DNA of 64,000 nucleotides from Daucus carota subsp. sativus (GCF_001625215.2 NC_030385.2:35923598-35987597), one strand, 5' to 3'; shown: positions 22,087-35,578, counted from the first letter of the stretch. The notes: generated by a model not told the origin, from the sequence alone. Numbers and translations: made by a program.

Positions 22087-25000
22087 ATGGCGATGGCGGG
22101 TTTGTATCGGCGCCTTCTTCCATCTCCTCCCGCCATCGATTTTGCATCTTCCCAAGGCAAAGTATGTATCTATACATATATCTATAACTCTCTTATATGC
22201 ATACAATTCAACTCATAGCTCATAATTTCAACTTATCTATATAATTAGGTTTTTTTTATTGTGGTTTTAATTTATGATATGTTATATTTTAATTGCTTGT
22301 TGAACACTGATATAGTAGAGATAGTTCTGCGTTCTATGTGCTTGAATGTTTGATTATGCGGTTAATTGAGCTTCTTTGATTTTTGCAAAGGGAACATGTA
22401 AAATTTGAGAGTGTTAGTGGTAACTATGAAGCTAATTTGTGTTTTCGGGATGTTGAAGTTGCTATGCGCAATGTGTGTGTTTATTTGTAAGTCTGATGTT
22501 CTCGGTGTGTGAAGTTTAGTTATGAATATTATTAATAAGGGATGATTATTTTTTGGAATTGAAGAAACTCTTTGTGGAAGCTATTCAAGGGGGGACGATG
22601 GAAGGTTTCTTTAAGTTGATCTCGTATTTTCAGACGCAATCAGAACCTGCGTATTGTGGTTTAGCTAGCCTTGCTATGGTTTTGAATGCCCTAGCTGTTG
22701 ATCCTGGTAGAAAATGGAAAGGTGACTTTAACTTTTCCTTGGTGAAGCTGTTGATGTTCATTTCTACACTGTCTTGGAGTACAGCATATACCTATGCTGT
22801 CTATAGATTCTTATACATCTCTTTGTCGTCTATATATTTGTATGTGTGTTCTGCAAGCATACTAGATGTGGCACTTAAACTCGACATTGTAATTTGTGTT
22901 GATCCTACCTATAGGTGCACCACATCCAATGTAGCTCAGACAATTAACTAGGTAGTTCTAGAAACAAATTCTACATGACTAAATATTATTTTGAACAATA
23001 AACTTCAAAGATTTACATATCTTGTGTTTATTGGTACATATTTTGCAAAAGTTGTTACCTGTATTAATGTATGGATCTGTACTCCTTGAGGATAATATAT
23101 ATTTCTTTATATTTATTCAAGAAAATTATATGCTAAATCTTAAAAGAACTATATATAGTGTGCAAGTCCTTTTCTTATGTAAAGAAGTGTTTGCCAGGAG
23201 TCTGAAGGTTATCATTTAGTAAGCTGTATCTCTACATTGAACGAATTCATCTATATTGTGTCTATAGAGCATTTTAAGTTATATGATCAGATCTTTTGTG
23301 GTAAATTTCAAAATTTTAGCCCAGAAAACTTATAGAAGTTTGTTTTCTAATAAACGTACTTCAAGTTTCCAGCCTAAAAAAAAGGTGCTGCCTATGTCAC
23401 GTATGGTGCCTTGTGTCTACATCCCTTCTTTCTTTCTTTTTTTGACAAAAGTCTACATCACTTCTATACGTGGAGAAAGCGTGATCCCTAGTTGAGACAC
23501 TGGTTTATAAATCTGAGGTAGTTTGTACAATGAGGGAAAGAGACATAAACTATTCATATACTCATATCTGACGATTGCAGGCATGCTACCTCATTTTAAT
23601 TAGTTTGGTCATTTCAGCAAAAAAATTGTTTTTCCAAATTTTTATGCTAACTACTTATTGAGTATCCTCTATTTGTACACTTTGTTGCATGACTATGCAC
23701 AGGACCTTGGAGGTGGTTTGATGAATCTATGTTGGACTGTTGCGAACCTCTGGACAAAGTTAAAACTAAAGGCATATCCTTTGATAAGGTTGTGTGCTTA
23801 GCTCAATGTGCTGGCACAAAAGTTAAAGCTTTTCATACAAATCATAGTACCCTTGACGACTTCCGTAAGTATGTCAAGGCATGTTCTGCTTCAGAAGATT
23901 GCCATGTAATCTCTTCTTATCATCGGGGAACATTTAAACAGGTAGGTTTCATGATTTGGTCTAAATCTTATTTAGTCCTTGGTTTTATTTCCGCACCTGA
24001 TATCTAATAATTTGTTGGTAAACTATGTGGGCAGAAGATAATAATGTTCATAATAGGTTAGTTAATATTTATTCTCGTGTTTACAGTTTTAAATATTAAA
24101 AAAGATGAACAATAATTATTAAAAGTTAAAAGAGGGAAAAGGAAGAAGTTTGGTGTGCTTGATAATGCAAAAGTATTGTTGTGCAGTTTCTAAGTATAGG
24201 TACACTTGGAAACTCAGTGGTTCACTCTGAAGGGTGTTTAAGGCACAGCATTAGTGAGCCTCATGAAGGACAGCAATGTTTTACTCGCTCTCAATGTATT
24301 GTAAAGTAGTTAATGTGAGCAATGACAAGCCATTCAACAAGAATCTCTACTTGTACTTAAGAAATACTAGAAATGCTAACTAATGGAAGAGAAGGACAAA
24401 ATTTTTGAATAGGAAAGACGTGCTTTTAATACTGATGGAGTTAGACTTGGCAGAATAGTTTTTCTCATGTGATTTTCTTGCAGACGGGAGAAGGCCACTT
24501 TTCACCTATTGGTGGCTATCATGCTGGAAGGGATATGGCACTAATACTAGATGTTGCACGGTTTAAGTATCCTCCTCACTGGGTCCCACTTAGCCTCCTT
24601 TGGGATGCCATGAATACCTTAGATCAATCAAGTGGACATCATAGAGGGTATCGGATTCTCTGATTATTCATAGTTCAGATATCATTTACATTTTCTTGAT
24701 TAAAAACCTTATGAAAGAGGAAGTTACGCTAGTCTATTTATCTAGATGTTATTCCCCCTAATGATTGAGCATTATCTGTTACAATTGAGGTTAACTACTG
24801 GTATTTGGCAGGCTAATTATCTCTCTTATTTCACCATCAGATTATGGTCTTATTTACTTTCATCGGTGTGTGTGTGTGACTGTGTGTATATGGATATGGA
24901 TCTGTTCTTAATCATATTGGAAGTTTGACAAGTTTTTTGTTTTTCCAGGTTCATGTTAATTTCTAGGCTTCACAGATCGCCGGCACTACTTTATACCTTG

Positions 25001-27624
25001 GTATAATTCTGTTCATAGTTTATATAATGTTCAATTAGCATATGAAACAATTTAGGTGCATCATCTCACTTACTGCAACTTTTGATTTGTTTGTTTTTCT
25101 GCTAAGAAGCTTTTTGATATTAACCTTTGAGAATATTGGTATTTTTTTAATCAATCAGTAGAGAGTTAAGATGAACCAGAGAGGAATAAATGCAGATAGT
25201 ATTTTGGATATTGAGGGATGAAAGTTTTGACTTGAATATTCAGAGAGCAGAAATTACCATAAACTATATCGAAACATCGACAAGCCTTACACCTTCTTTA
25301 TACATTCATAGATACATCTTACTTCTATATATTTGGTACTCCAGTATTCTGATGTGGTTGTATTACGGTACCATCATGTATAGACTTGTCCCTACATTAC
25401 CAATAATACCTAAGCATGACATGTCACATTTGATCTTTGCAGCTTTGGATATTGGTTACTATCAATTCTGCAGATTGTTCTATCAGTTATTGTATACTAC
25501 ATGGCAGGACAAATTAAAACAGTATACTGGAACAATTTATGGCTAGTTTTCTTAATTATATGAGCTTTTTTTGTCCTTTTTTGTTTTAAATATCCTTATT
25601 AAAGTCAAATCTTGCATGTTATGTTTTTCTTCAAGTCTTAAATAGCTCATTAATGTTAGTAAATTTTCAGAGCTGTAAACATGATAGTTGGGCAAGTACT
25701 GCAAAGTACCTGGTGGAAGATGTTCCTTTGCTGTTGGGTTTAAAAGAGGTAGAAGATGTAAAGAATATTCTCTCCATTGTAGTCAATTCCCTTCCGTCAA
25801 AATTCGCGGATTTTATTAAGTGGATTGCAGAAGTTCGAAGACAAGAGGATGTTGATGAAAGCCTAAGCCAAGAAGAGAAAGGAAGGCTTGCTGTGAAGGT
25901 CCTTTATCTTCTTTAATTCTCGGAAGAACGCCCTTCCAGCCTTGTTATAGTAATTTGAAATACAATTAAATTTTGTTTAGTTTTCTAGTGAGTATACTTC
26001 TGCTAAGTTCTTCCTCTTTTTCTGGCAGGAAGAGGTTCTAAGACAAGTACAGGAGATTGGCCTTTACAAGCATGTGAAGGATTTTTTAAGTTCAGAAATT
26101 TCATGTTGCCATTCTGTTGTGTCTTTAAGTAGTGAAGAGAGCTTATCATTAGTCGCAGCAGATATATGTTGCCAAGGAGCTGGACTCATGAAAGGAAGCT
26201 GTAGATCTTCTATTTCATTTTGCTGTAGCGAAACAGGTATAAAATGCATAAGAACCAAAGAGAATAAGTCCATCACCATGATATCTGGGAAGGTGGTTAA
26301 TGGAAATGATGAGCAACAGGTGGACGTACTTGTTCCTTCATCTCAAAACAACAGATTGGATGGCTCTTTATTTCTATTGTGATATACGAAATTTGGATGG
26401 AAAGGAATAGACGTATTCACAGCAGGGGAAAAGATATGGCTACTGTTCAGTTGCTAAGCAAAGTGAAGATCATGATGCGAGAAAAATTGTTTACTTGTAA
26501 TAGCTTTAAAAGTCATGTTAGGAACGACCACTCAGTTGTAAGGTTATTATATTAGACTCAGTGACTAGCTAGTAGTTAGTTTGTCCTGTTGACATGATTG
26601 TTAGGATCTTGCAGTCCTGCTTTTGGTGGTGAGCTTGTTGCCACCTTCTGTTGGACTGCTCCCTCTGTTTTCTTTCTTCCTTTTATAAAATTTAATTTAG
26701 CAAAAAAAAAACAGTCAGCTGTTCTGGTTCTTGTCCAAGCAGTTACAAAGTGCTGCACCCTGCAAATAGTGATGTTTTGACAGCACTTTTACTGGCGTTG
26801 CCGCCAGAGACATGGTCTGGTATAAAGAATAAAATGCTTTTGCAGGAAATACATAACCTCGTTTCAACAGAGAATCTTCCTAACCTGCTTCAAGAAGAGG
26901 TAAAGGTTTTGCTTCTTATACTTCAACAATTAGGCTTTAGTTTTACCCGCTTCAATCGTTGGCAATAAGTATAAATTGCTGATATCTATAGCAAGTAATC
27001 ATGGTTACATATTAATGTTTTCTTCTGGGATTAATGTAACATGTAAAAGGAGAATAGCATCATCTTGCATGTTAAACAAACTTCTGCAGCTAACGAACGT
27101 AAACCTTGACAATAGCAAAGTCTTCCATTTACTGTAATGGTTAAAAAATATTGACAGACCTATCCTCCACTGAGGCTGAAACCCTCAACCTAATTGTTAC
27201 CAAAAGGAGAGGGGTATTTACTGACACGCAATTACAATGCTAAAGATTACCAGGGTATTGGATGATAGCTCTTCCTAGGATCTTTAGATGTCAGTTTAGT
27301 GTTGGAGTATATATATTTCTGTTGGCTTACATGTCTGGTAGTCACTATTTTGAAGCAAATTAACATGTAATGGACTTACCAAGTGTTGTAGTGTGCTTCT
27401 ATTTAATTTGGCTTTGATGAATGCAGATGAGCTAGTTTCTTTACGGTATAAAGATGAATGCATAATTTTATTTTATTTTTGTTCTTCAGCTATATAGATA
27501 ATCTTGACTTGAATGTTATGTTATCATGTGATGGCAGGTTTTGCACTTGCGAGGGCAGCTGCTCGCACTCAAGAGATGTAAAGATAACAAGTTAGAGGAA
27601 GAGCTAAGTGCACCAGTGTTTTGA
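22087..27624 (+). CDS. PCS1: Phytochelatin synthase (glutathione gamma-glutamylcysteinyltransferase)
   Basis: Exons: 22087-22161, 22565-22721, 23703-23941, 24484-24647, 24949-25000, 25671-25898, 26029-about 26378, about 26719-26899 and 27538-27624. They give about 510 aa, near the usual 485-505. The N-terminal papain-like domain keeps the catalytic triad at the standard positions: Cys56 in EPAYCGLAS, His162 in [11 protein letters not shown] and Asp180 in ALILDVARF. The C-terminal metal-sensing half has Cys clusters ([16 protein letters not shown]) and ends [14 protein letters not shown] through a Lys/Glu-rich tail. By family knowledge it makes phytochelatins from glutathione in the cytosol for Cd/As/Zn detoxification. 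The exon 7/8 junction is uncertain: exon 7 runs into a stop at 26380-26382, and the only phase-compatible donor I see (ATT|GTGATA) is weak. The gene is bracketed by two inverted Helitron 3' ends. Confidence 0.94.
23415..23465. repeat. Mini SINE-tail insertion (minus orientation) with 15-bp duplication
   Basis: GTCTACATCCCTTCT at 23415-23429 and GTCTACATCACTTCT at 23451-23465 (14 of 15 match) flank a 21-base insert. Read on the minus strand the insert is TTTTGTCAAAAAAAGAAAGAA. Its TTTGTCAAAAAAA equals the 3' end of the full-length SINE at 36034-36174. It lies in intron 2 of the phytochelatin synthase gene. Confidence 0.6.
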
Positions 27625-28136
27625 TTCATTATCTTCTGAATTTCACACAAGCTTCTGGTTTTAGGCCAAATTTCCAACCTCTATGAAGGATGTAGAACTT
27701 AAACTGTTCATATGCACGATGAATCTCAACACACGCTGCAGAAAACCTTTTCATCACACCCTGTTAAAGTCAAATCTCGAGAAAACAACTCGTCCCTCGG
27801 AGATGAATGTGCATTGGCCTTGGTCTGTCCGACTGGGATGATCGTGTAGTGACCAGGTAAGATAGACCAGTATTTCTTCTGCACACTTGCCATGTACTGT
27901 AATGAAAAAACGTAGTGTTCGTCCTAACATCCGTAAAAAGACGCAGATGCTTTAGCAAGGCATCAATGTTAACACACCAAGAAACTTATTACACTCTGAA
28001 TAGCTGTAATTATTAGAATTAATATGTAATATTTTCTAAAACCACTCAAACCCGTTTTCCCTATTAGTTGGGATAAACAGGAGATGTATATACTATTTCA
28101 TTTTCCATGTTTATCTCGGGTTACTTTTATATAATA

Positions 28137-29699
28137 CTAGCTTATAACCCGTGCAATGCACGGGCGGTTAACATATTTGTTATTTTATTTTATATATCTT
28201 AAATTTATCTAATTTTATTGTAAAAATAAAATTATGATAGAATAATGTGGTTAAATAAATATTTTATTTAGCAGTTGGATAAATTCTTCATAGTTAAGTC
28301 CGTCAAATGGCTAATTAAATAGTAGGTCGAACATATATATTTTAATGAGAATGTTAAAATATTTTTTTTTGCATGTTATAATTTAAGAAGGCCTATAAAC
28401 TCATATATAAACTAACCAATCAACCTTTTTAATATTTCGTTATTAATAATTCATAATATGGTATAAAACATATTATAGTTTAAAGAGACGCATGAAACCA
28501 AATACCGACCGTCCGACCCATCATACTAATTTGAATTTAATGTTTTGGTTTAATAAATGATAAAAAAAATATAGTATAACATGTTATAAATTCAAGAGCT
28601 CCGTGGGTCGAATACCAACCCATTCACCAACTTTACTAACTGACCGACCAAGTGAACTTTTTATTTCGGCTTTATTAATATTGTAATAATATATAGTATA
28701 TGATAGATTTGTAATATTTTTTTTAATGTGAGATCATTAGAGTATTTAAAAATAATGTTATTAATGTATTTTTGGTTTAATAATATCACATGTTATTTAT
28801 TAATAATTATATTTTTAATATATATGACGTCCGTGTTAATTGTAAAAACTTGATTTTTTAGTTAGAAAATCTAAAAATGATAACCCGTTTTGATTAAAAA
28901 GACAATTACTATGTTGCTCGATATTATTTTAGAAGATTGAGTTCTTTTAGCTAATAAATATATAAAGATAATTTATTTTAGTTAAAAAGAATAATTGGTT
29001 TTATATATAGATAGGCCCGTACTTCGGTGCAAGTACCGACCGCCCGACAATATAATAATACTCTCTCTATTTTTTATTATTTGACGTTTAGACTTTTGGC
29101 TCACATCTTTACGTATAAATATGTCGCCCATGTTCGTATTAATTGTAAAAGATTAATTTTTTAGTTAGAAAATTTATGAAAAGATAATATATTTTAGTTA
29201 AAAAAAGTAATTACCATGTTTCTTAATGTTATTTTAGAAGATTAAGTTTTTTAGTCAAAAATATAAAAAAGGTAATATATTTCAATTAAAAGGATTAATT
29301 GGTTATATCGATAGGCCCGTACTTTAGCCCAAATTAAAAAAGATAATTGGTTATATAGATAGGTCCAGAATAATTGGTTATATAGATAGACCCGTATTTT
29401 GGCCCAAATACTGACCTACCAAACTTTTATTGTTTCGATTTCAAAAGAATTGTTAATTGGTTATATAGATAGGCCCGTAATTTGGCCCAAATTAAAAAGA
29501 ATAATTAGTTATATAGATAGGCCCGTATTTTGACCCAAGTACCGACGATTTTAAAAGAATTATTAATTGGTTATATAGATAGGCCCGTAATTTGGTCCAA
29601 ATTAAAAAGAATAATTAGTTATATAGATAGGCCCGTATTTTGGCCCAAGTACCGACCGACCAAACTTTTAATCTTTCGGCTTTAATAGTATAGTATAGA
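28137..29699 (-). mobile_element. Complete non-autonomous Helitron
   Basis: Read on the minus strand, the element starts TCTATACTATACTATTAAAG (5' TC end, at 29699). It ends with the hairpin CCCGTGC-ATT-GCACGGG (28164-28148), 7 bases, then CTAG (28140-28137). The flanking bases are A and T, the Helitron target dinucleotide, and there are no terminal inverted repeats or target duplication. Length is 1563 bp. The interior near the 5' end holds seven or more copies of GGTTATATAGATAGGCCCGT followed by TTTGGCCCAA (about 28999-29650). There is no helicase or Rep gene. The hairpin stem and spacing match the element ending at 21796. Confidence 0.88.
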
Positions 29700-30038
29700 T
29701 GTCAGCCTACCACCATGTCTTAATCATCATCATTTTAAACATTTTCATTATTGTCAGGTAAAGTACAATAGTTGGATTATGTTGCTAACATACTGATACT
29801 ACTACTACTTCTGCATAAACAATGGACGCCTAATTGAATTCCTTAGAAATCCAGACAAACTTTGACTAATTAAAGTCCAGAACAAACTTGTTTATGACAT
29901 GATTTAGAGCTGGTGTGGGTATAAAGACTTACTGTTAGTGTATAATTTAAATTTTTTGTTTGAATAATTTTTATTTTCTCAGTGAAAATTTAATTTCTAT
30001 AAAAAATGATAAAATAAAATAAGACATTCGAAATAGTA

Positions 30039-30266
30039 CTCCTTCCTCCCACTGAATTGTATATATTGGGGTTGTGATGCGACAGTCTTGTAAAGTATAG
30101 TTCTATAATTTAATTTCAAAATTTTTTTTTTCAAATAAAAAATAGTATTTCAACTTTTATTCAGAAAGAAAATTTTAATTTTTTTTTATAAAACTATACT
30201 TTATATGAGTATTAAAATACGTGTTGATCAGTGAAAAAATATATAAAATTGAGTGGAACATTACAT
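30039..30266. mobile_element. Decayed Stowaway-like MITE
   Basis: The left end CTCCTTCCTCCCACTGAATT pairs imperfectly with the right end AAATTGAGTGGAACATTA, and TA precedes the left end. The centre (CTTTTATTCAGAAAGAAAAT) resembles the centre of the MITE at 748-982, so it is probably an older copy of that family. The right boundary is uncertain. Confidence 0.45.
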
Positions 30267-31327
30267 CATTTCAACTTATTTCAACTTATGTCGATTTCAA
30301 TTCATCTTGAGGATATTCATTTCTCAGTTAAACTCGAAAATACTCACATGCACACTTTAGAAACATGATTCCATGGAAGGATGTGAAAGTTGTCCAGGTG
30401 AGATGATTCCAAATCCTAAGTATCTACCTGATCTTCCATTTTTCTGCGGTGGTGATTCTCTGATTTGATTAAACCTCCACCTAATTGATTGAACCCTTAC
30501 CCAATCTTCTATTTAAATCTCGAAATTTAGTCATTTTTTTTAATGATTGTTATTATTTTTTTTATGTCATATGATTAGGTCATGAATATAGGTATAAATT
30601 CGTAATTACATAACTGATTTTTCCATTTTATAATTGAAGTCTCAATTTTTTTAATACAAAAATATTCTAAATTCTCTGATTTTTATTTTTATTTACAAGA
30701 ATGCTTAAGTTGATGTTATATAATTCCAAACTACTCCTAACATGCGGATGAGAACATGGATTATTCTTTGATTGGGAACAAATTTATATTTTATACCTGC
30801 TATAAGAAAAGAAAGACTTCATGAAAGTGATATAGTTTTCCTTTTCAAAGTAAGCCCGATTTCGACGGCATGTTGCTTTATTTTATTATTTATGTGAACG
30901 GCTTGATTGGTAACGTCCAATGCACACTTTTTTAAAATATTAATATCACAGAAGCCTGTATTATTCTTTGTCAAATCAAAGTCTGGATTTATACAAACTA
31001 AACAAATCAGAGTTTATTCAGGAAAATGTAATACAATATTCAATGAGTAATAAAAGTAAATTATGAACCCGTTTGGCTGAACCCTAAAATTGTCATTTAT
31101 AATTTAACGTGATTTAATGTGATAAACTTAGACTTTAAATTATTTTTTTAGGTAATTTTGACTTATTAATGACTCATGTGTTATTAAAAAAAATAAAAAT
31201 AAAAATGATTTATAAATAATTGTTATTAAAAAAATTTAAAAATTTTAAGTCACTAGAAAAATATCTCAAACAAAATTATGACTTCAATTCAATTTTTGAC
31301 TTATTTCTGCATTTAAATCCATTTGAG

Positions 31328-31379
31328 AGATATTCTTTTGACTTTTTTTTTTTTTGAATCAAAGATATTCTTTTGACTT
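31328..31379. repeat. Mini poly(A) insertion (minus orientation) with perfect 17-bp duplication
   Basis: AGATATTCTTTTGACTT occurs identically at 31328-31344 and 31363-31379. The insert of about 18 bases is a T run followed by GAATCAA, that is TTGATTC plus poly(A) on the minus strand. It lies about 220 bp upstream of the FAO start codon. Confidence 0.6.
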
Positions 31380-31594
31380 AATAATATTATAAAGAGTCTG
31401 AAATATTTCTCAGCTTGGATAGAGTTTACCCCGGTTATAGAGGAAACAAACCGGCTCTATGTTGAATATTGAAGCCATTGTCTATAGCAAGTCAATAATC
31501 ATGTCCTGCATGTGTGTGTACTCTATAATACATAAATAATTCACTCACATTTCATATCCTAATCTTTTGAGGAATTTACAGAGTGAAGTAGAAT

Positions 31595-34592
31595 ATGGAA
31601 GAAGAAAGAAATGGCAGTGACAATTATAGCATGTCACACATTCTGTTAAGAGGAGGCAAAAGAAAGAGTGCTTATAGCCATGGCTTCTCTTCATCTCAAC
31701 TCCAAACACTCTCTTCCATCTTTCAAGCTTTTGTTCCTTCTGACCTCTCTTCCCACACCTCAGGATCTCAAATTCCCTTCCCAGATGAGGTAAAGTTCTT
31801 GTCTTTTGTATTTCAAGAAAATAACAAGCTTTTCTTGATTTTTTTAAAGGAGGGATTTTTATGTTGCATGGTGAGCAGGTTGCAGAGACCATGAAGGAGA
31901 AGCTATTGCCAGAAGCTCTGTTCTTGGTAAAACTGACACTTAGCTTGCTTTCAACAAGACTGGGATCTTTGTTGCTATGTGGATTTGTGTGTTTGGACTG
32001 GAGCTGGCCATTTGTTCACAAGTTTTCGGAATTAGCAGTGAAGAAAAGGGAGGAGGTTCTCTTCAAATGGTCATCACAGACTAATTTTCCCATGCCACTG
32101 CGATTAGTCTTCGCCTTGTTTAAGGCCTTCTGCTGCTACACTGCTTTCTCTTGGGTAATTTCACTTCCTTGTTTACACATTATTTCATAAGCTATTAGTG
32201 ATATACTGATATTTGGTTTAAATTTGTTAAAATCTGATATAATTAACTGAAAATAAGTTCAAGGCTAGATGAATTAAGTTTTGATAAAATGTTGGTTTGG
32301 CCTTTTGGGTATTGTTCTTGTCATTTCCGGACTTTGTCTATGAACATTGTGTCCCTTAGTCCCTTACTAGATCAAATTCGAGTCGTGTATCAAATTGTCA
32401 GGCATTGCCATCACACATTGGGCGTGACTTACACAAAAGAAAACAAGCGAAACACTTAGCTGCCATCGCCCCACGTTATGATCTATATGCCCTTGTCTTC
32501 TCTGGCGTCGATATGGTTGTGATTCCCTTGTCATCTTTGGCTGCTGGCGTGGAGCTTCGTGGTGACCACTAAGCCCGGGTCTCCCCCATGTTTCTAGTCT
32601 TTTAGTCATTTGGACGAGAGTGGACTCATGAATTATTTACATGGGGTCTGCTGAATACTACACGTTCTTGCAATCGGCTGTTAATATTATAATTTGATAC
32701 CCTGCAGTATAATCTAAATTAACATACTGCAATTTTTTAAGGCCGTCCTTGTTAAGTAAACTATAGATTAGCGGATCTCGAAGAGATTATAAAATCATAT
32801 ACGAATTAAATATTGAATTTCGTGATGTAATTTTTAAGATAAGTAAAATTTGTTGCAGACTGATGAAAATTCCAGAAATCCAGCTTGTGAGGCAATTGGA
32901 TACCAGGTAAAAAATGAAGAAAATGTAAACAAAATACAGGAGAGGCCTCTTGAAAATGGTATTGTGGAATCTAAGGATTGTAATGACTCGAGTTTCATGG
33001 AGTCTCTTAAACAGAAAGGCCTGCAAGTGACGGAAGATGGGACGTCGTTTCGGATCAAATGTGATGTTGTGATTGTAGGTTCTGGCTGCGGAGGAGCAGT
33101 TGCAGCTGCTCTTCTTGCAGGTTCTGGTCAGAAGGTGGTGGTTCTTGAAAAAGGGAATTATTTTGTGGCTCAAGACTACTCCCAGATCGAGGGACCGTCG
33201 AATTATGAGCTATATGAGAAGGGGGGTTTGTTATCATCAGATGATGGTAGAGTTGCTCTGAAAGCAGGATCAACTGTGGGAGGTGGTACAGCCGTGAATT
33301 GGTCTGCTACACTTAAAACACCGGATGATGTGCTCAGGGACTGGTCCGAGTCTCAGAAGCTTCCGTTGTTTGGAAGCTCTGTGTATCAGGATGCAATGGA
33401 TGCTGTGTGTAAGAGACTTGGTGTGACATATGATTGTCCTGAGGAAGGGTTTTCAAATAAAGTTATTCGGACAGGGTGTGAAAATCTTGGGCTGAAGGTT
33501 GAGAGGATTCCTAGGAATTCACCGGAAGATCATTACTGTGGTTCGTGTTCGTATGGTTGTAAGAAAGGAGCTAAAAGAGGGGCTGATACTACATGGCTTG
33601 TGGATGCTGTTCAGAACGGAGCAGTGATTCTAACTGGTGTAAAAGCTCAGAAATTTGTCTTAGGGGAAGACGAGAATGGTGGTGCTAGAAAGAGATGCTT
33701 AGGAGTTATGGCCAATGTCGTTAGCAAGAACGTAACTAAGAAGCTGCAGATTGAGGCTCGCGTGACAGTTTCTTCTTGTGGAGCTCTTTCAACGCCACCA
33801 CTGATGCTTTCAAGTGGACTGAAGAACAAAAATATTGGTAGAAATCTTCATCTTCATCCTGTCATATTTGCTTGGGGTTACTTTCCTGAACATGAATCTA
33901 AAATCCAAGGGAAGAGTTATGAAGGAGGGATTCTCACGACCCTCCACAAGGTGGAGTCTGAGGATTCCAGAGTTCAATCTATTATAGAAGCTGCTGCAAC
34001 AGGACCTGCCACATTTGCTGCACTACTTCCCTGGACTTCAGGGCTTGACATGAAGGACAAGATGGCAAAATTTGCAAGAACCGCGGTTTTATTCAGTCTA
34101 GTGAGGGATCAAAGTTCAGGGGAAGTAAGATCAGAAGGTAAGGTTTCATATGATATCAACCAGCAAGACGAAGAAAATCTGAAACACGGGCTGAGACGAG
34201 TCCTCAGGATCATGATTGAAGCAGGAGCGGTTGAAGTAGGTACTTTCCGGAATGATGGCCAGAGGATGAACTGTGAAGGGATTACCAATGAAGCTGTGGA
34301 GGAGTTCTTGGACAATGTGGAAGCAGTTGGAGGGCCGAAGTCGAACGGGGAACATTGGGCAGTATATGCATCTGCACATCAAATGGGAAGTTGCAGAATG
34401 GGTGCTAATGAAGAAGAAGGTGCAGTAGATGAAAATGGGGAGAGCTGGGAAGCAAAGGGCTTATATGTTATTGATGGGAGTGTGTTGCCAAGTGCAGTTG
34501 GAGTGAATCCTATGCTTACTATATACTCCACCGCTTATTGCATCTCCAAAAGGCTAGCAGAGTATATGAAGAAAGAAGAGAAGAGAGCTTGA
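31595..34592 (+). CDS. FAO: Long-chain fatty alcohol oxidase (GMC-type flavoenzyme)
   Basis: Three exons: 31595-31789, 31879-32154 and 32859-34592. They give 734 aa, typical of plant FAOs. The N-terminal third has a hydrophobic segment (about 78-102, [20 protein letters not shown]), a probable membrane anchor. The FAD-binding Rossmann motif [10 protein letters not shown] is at about 228-237. The GMC signature region [19 protein letters not shown] follows. The C-terminal catalytic block has HQMGSCRMG (His about 664) and [14 protein letters not shown] (Asn about 707). By family knowledge it oxidises long-chain fatty alcohols and omega-hydroxy fatty acids to aldehydes, producing H2O2, at endomembranes or peroxisomes. 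The long last exon, with most of the enzyme uninterrupted, makes the model firm. Probably the FAO4A ortholog, judging from the gene order. Confidence 0.96.
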
Positions 34593-35578
34593 TTCATTTG
34601 TGTGTTGCATCTCGAATCAAATTGCAGGTTGTCAGATATAAATTGATGCTACAGATGTTATTGACATATGATGCATTTTCAGTCACATTGACAGATGCTG
34701 GACAAATCATTGTAATATTGTCAATAATCATGTATTATTACAATTTATTTTGTTGTCGTAATATATTATCAATAATCATGTATTATTACAATTTATTTTG
34801 TTATCATGCATTTTGTGTCATGATTATAGAAATCGAGAATCGAAACTAATAAATACCGATTTAAGATTTATAAAAAAATTATCAAAACTTTTTTGGATTA
34901 CAAGTCAGAGATTTTTAATCAAAAATCAATAAATCAGTTAAAAATTAAAATTCAAAATGTAATCAATTAATCGGTTAAAAAATTAGTATTAATCAAGAAT
35001 TTTATAATAAACTAGAATTTTTAGAACACTGCTTTGTGTACATATTTGAAGCACTCAATTTCATTTTCAAGACGACTCTAAATTCATGCACAAAACAAAC
35101 ACTTCACCAGCTAACACAACATATGAAAGTAATGTAGTTATGTAATGAATCCCTCGACCCAGCAAGTACAAAAATTGAAATTGTTTAACGTGTTCTGCAG
35201 CTTCTAAAATGCAGGTAACTTGAACATTCTTGACAATCTGTATCTTAATCTGACTAGTGATAAAACTTTGGCAACTTGGGCCCCTGGGTATGTGGAACAT
35301 GTTACAAGAATCTTTTGACACAAAATGTAATCTGTATTATTTTCCCAGTTGTTGACCTATCACAACCAATTTTTAAACTGAATTCAGTAACATTCAGCCA
35401 ATAATAATGGATCACCTCTCTAACAACCAGAGATTAGTCAGTCAAGAAAACACATTTGCTCACGATATAATTCTTAACGTTATTAAACATCAGCCGGCAA
35501 TAGTCTTCTGATTATCTTTGGTAAAGCATTCACAAAAATCTTCATGTCAAGCAAAAGAATCATTGAGATTTGAAGAAC
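34593..35578. other. Convergent 3' UTRs of FAO and succinate-CoA ligase genes
   Basis: No gene is supported. A 48-bp tandem duplication (TCAATAATCATGTATTATTA at 34721 and 34769) lies at about 34713-34808 in the FAO 3' UTR. The rest is ordinary AT-rich sequence. Confidence 0.65.

Larger units (their letters stand above)
29700..31594. other. Intergenic region, promoter side of FAO gene
   Basis: No supported gene. It contains a decayed MITE (30039-30266) and a mini-insertion (31328-31379). The last few hundred bases must hold the promoter of the fatty alcohol oxidase gene. Confidence 0.6.

Noticed and set aside
32787-34382. Several minus-strand frames over the FAO gene
   Set aside because: They are shadows of the long, clearly homologous FAO exon 3.
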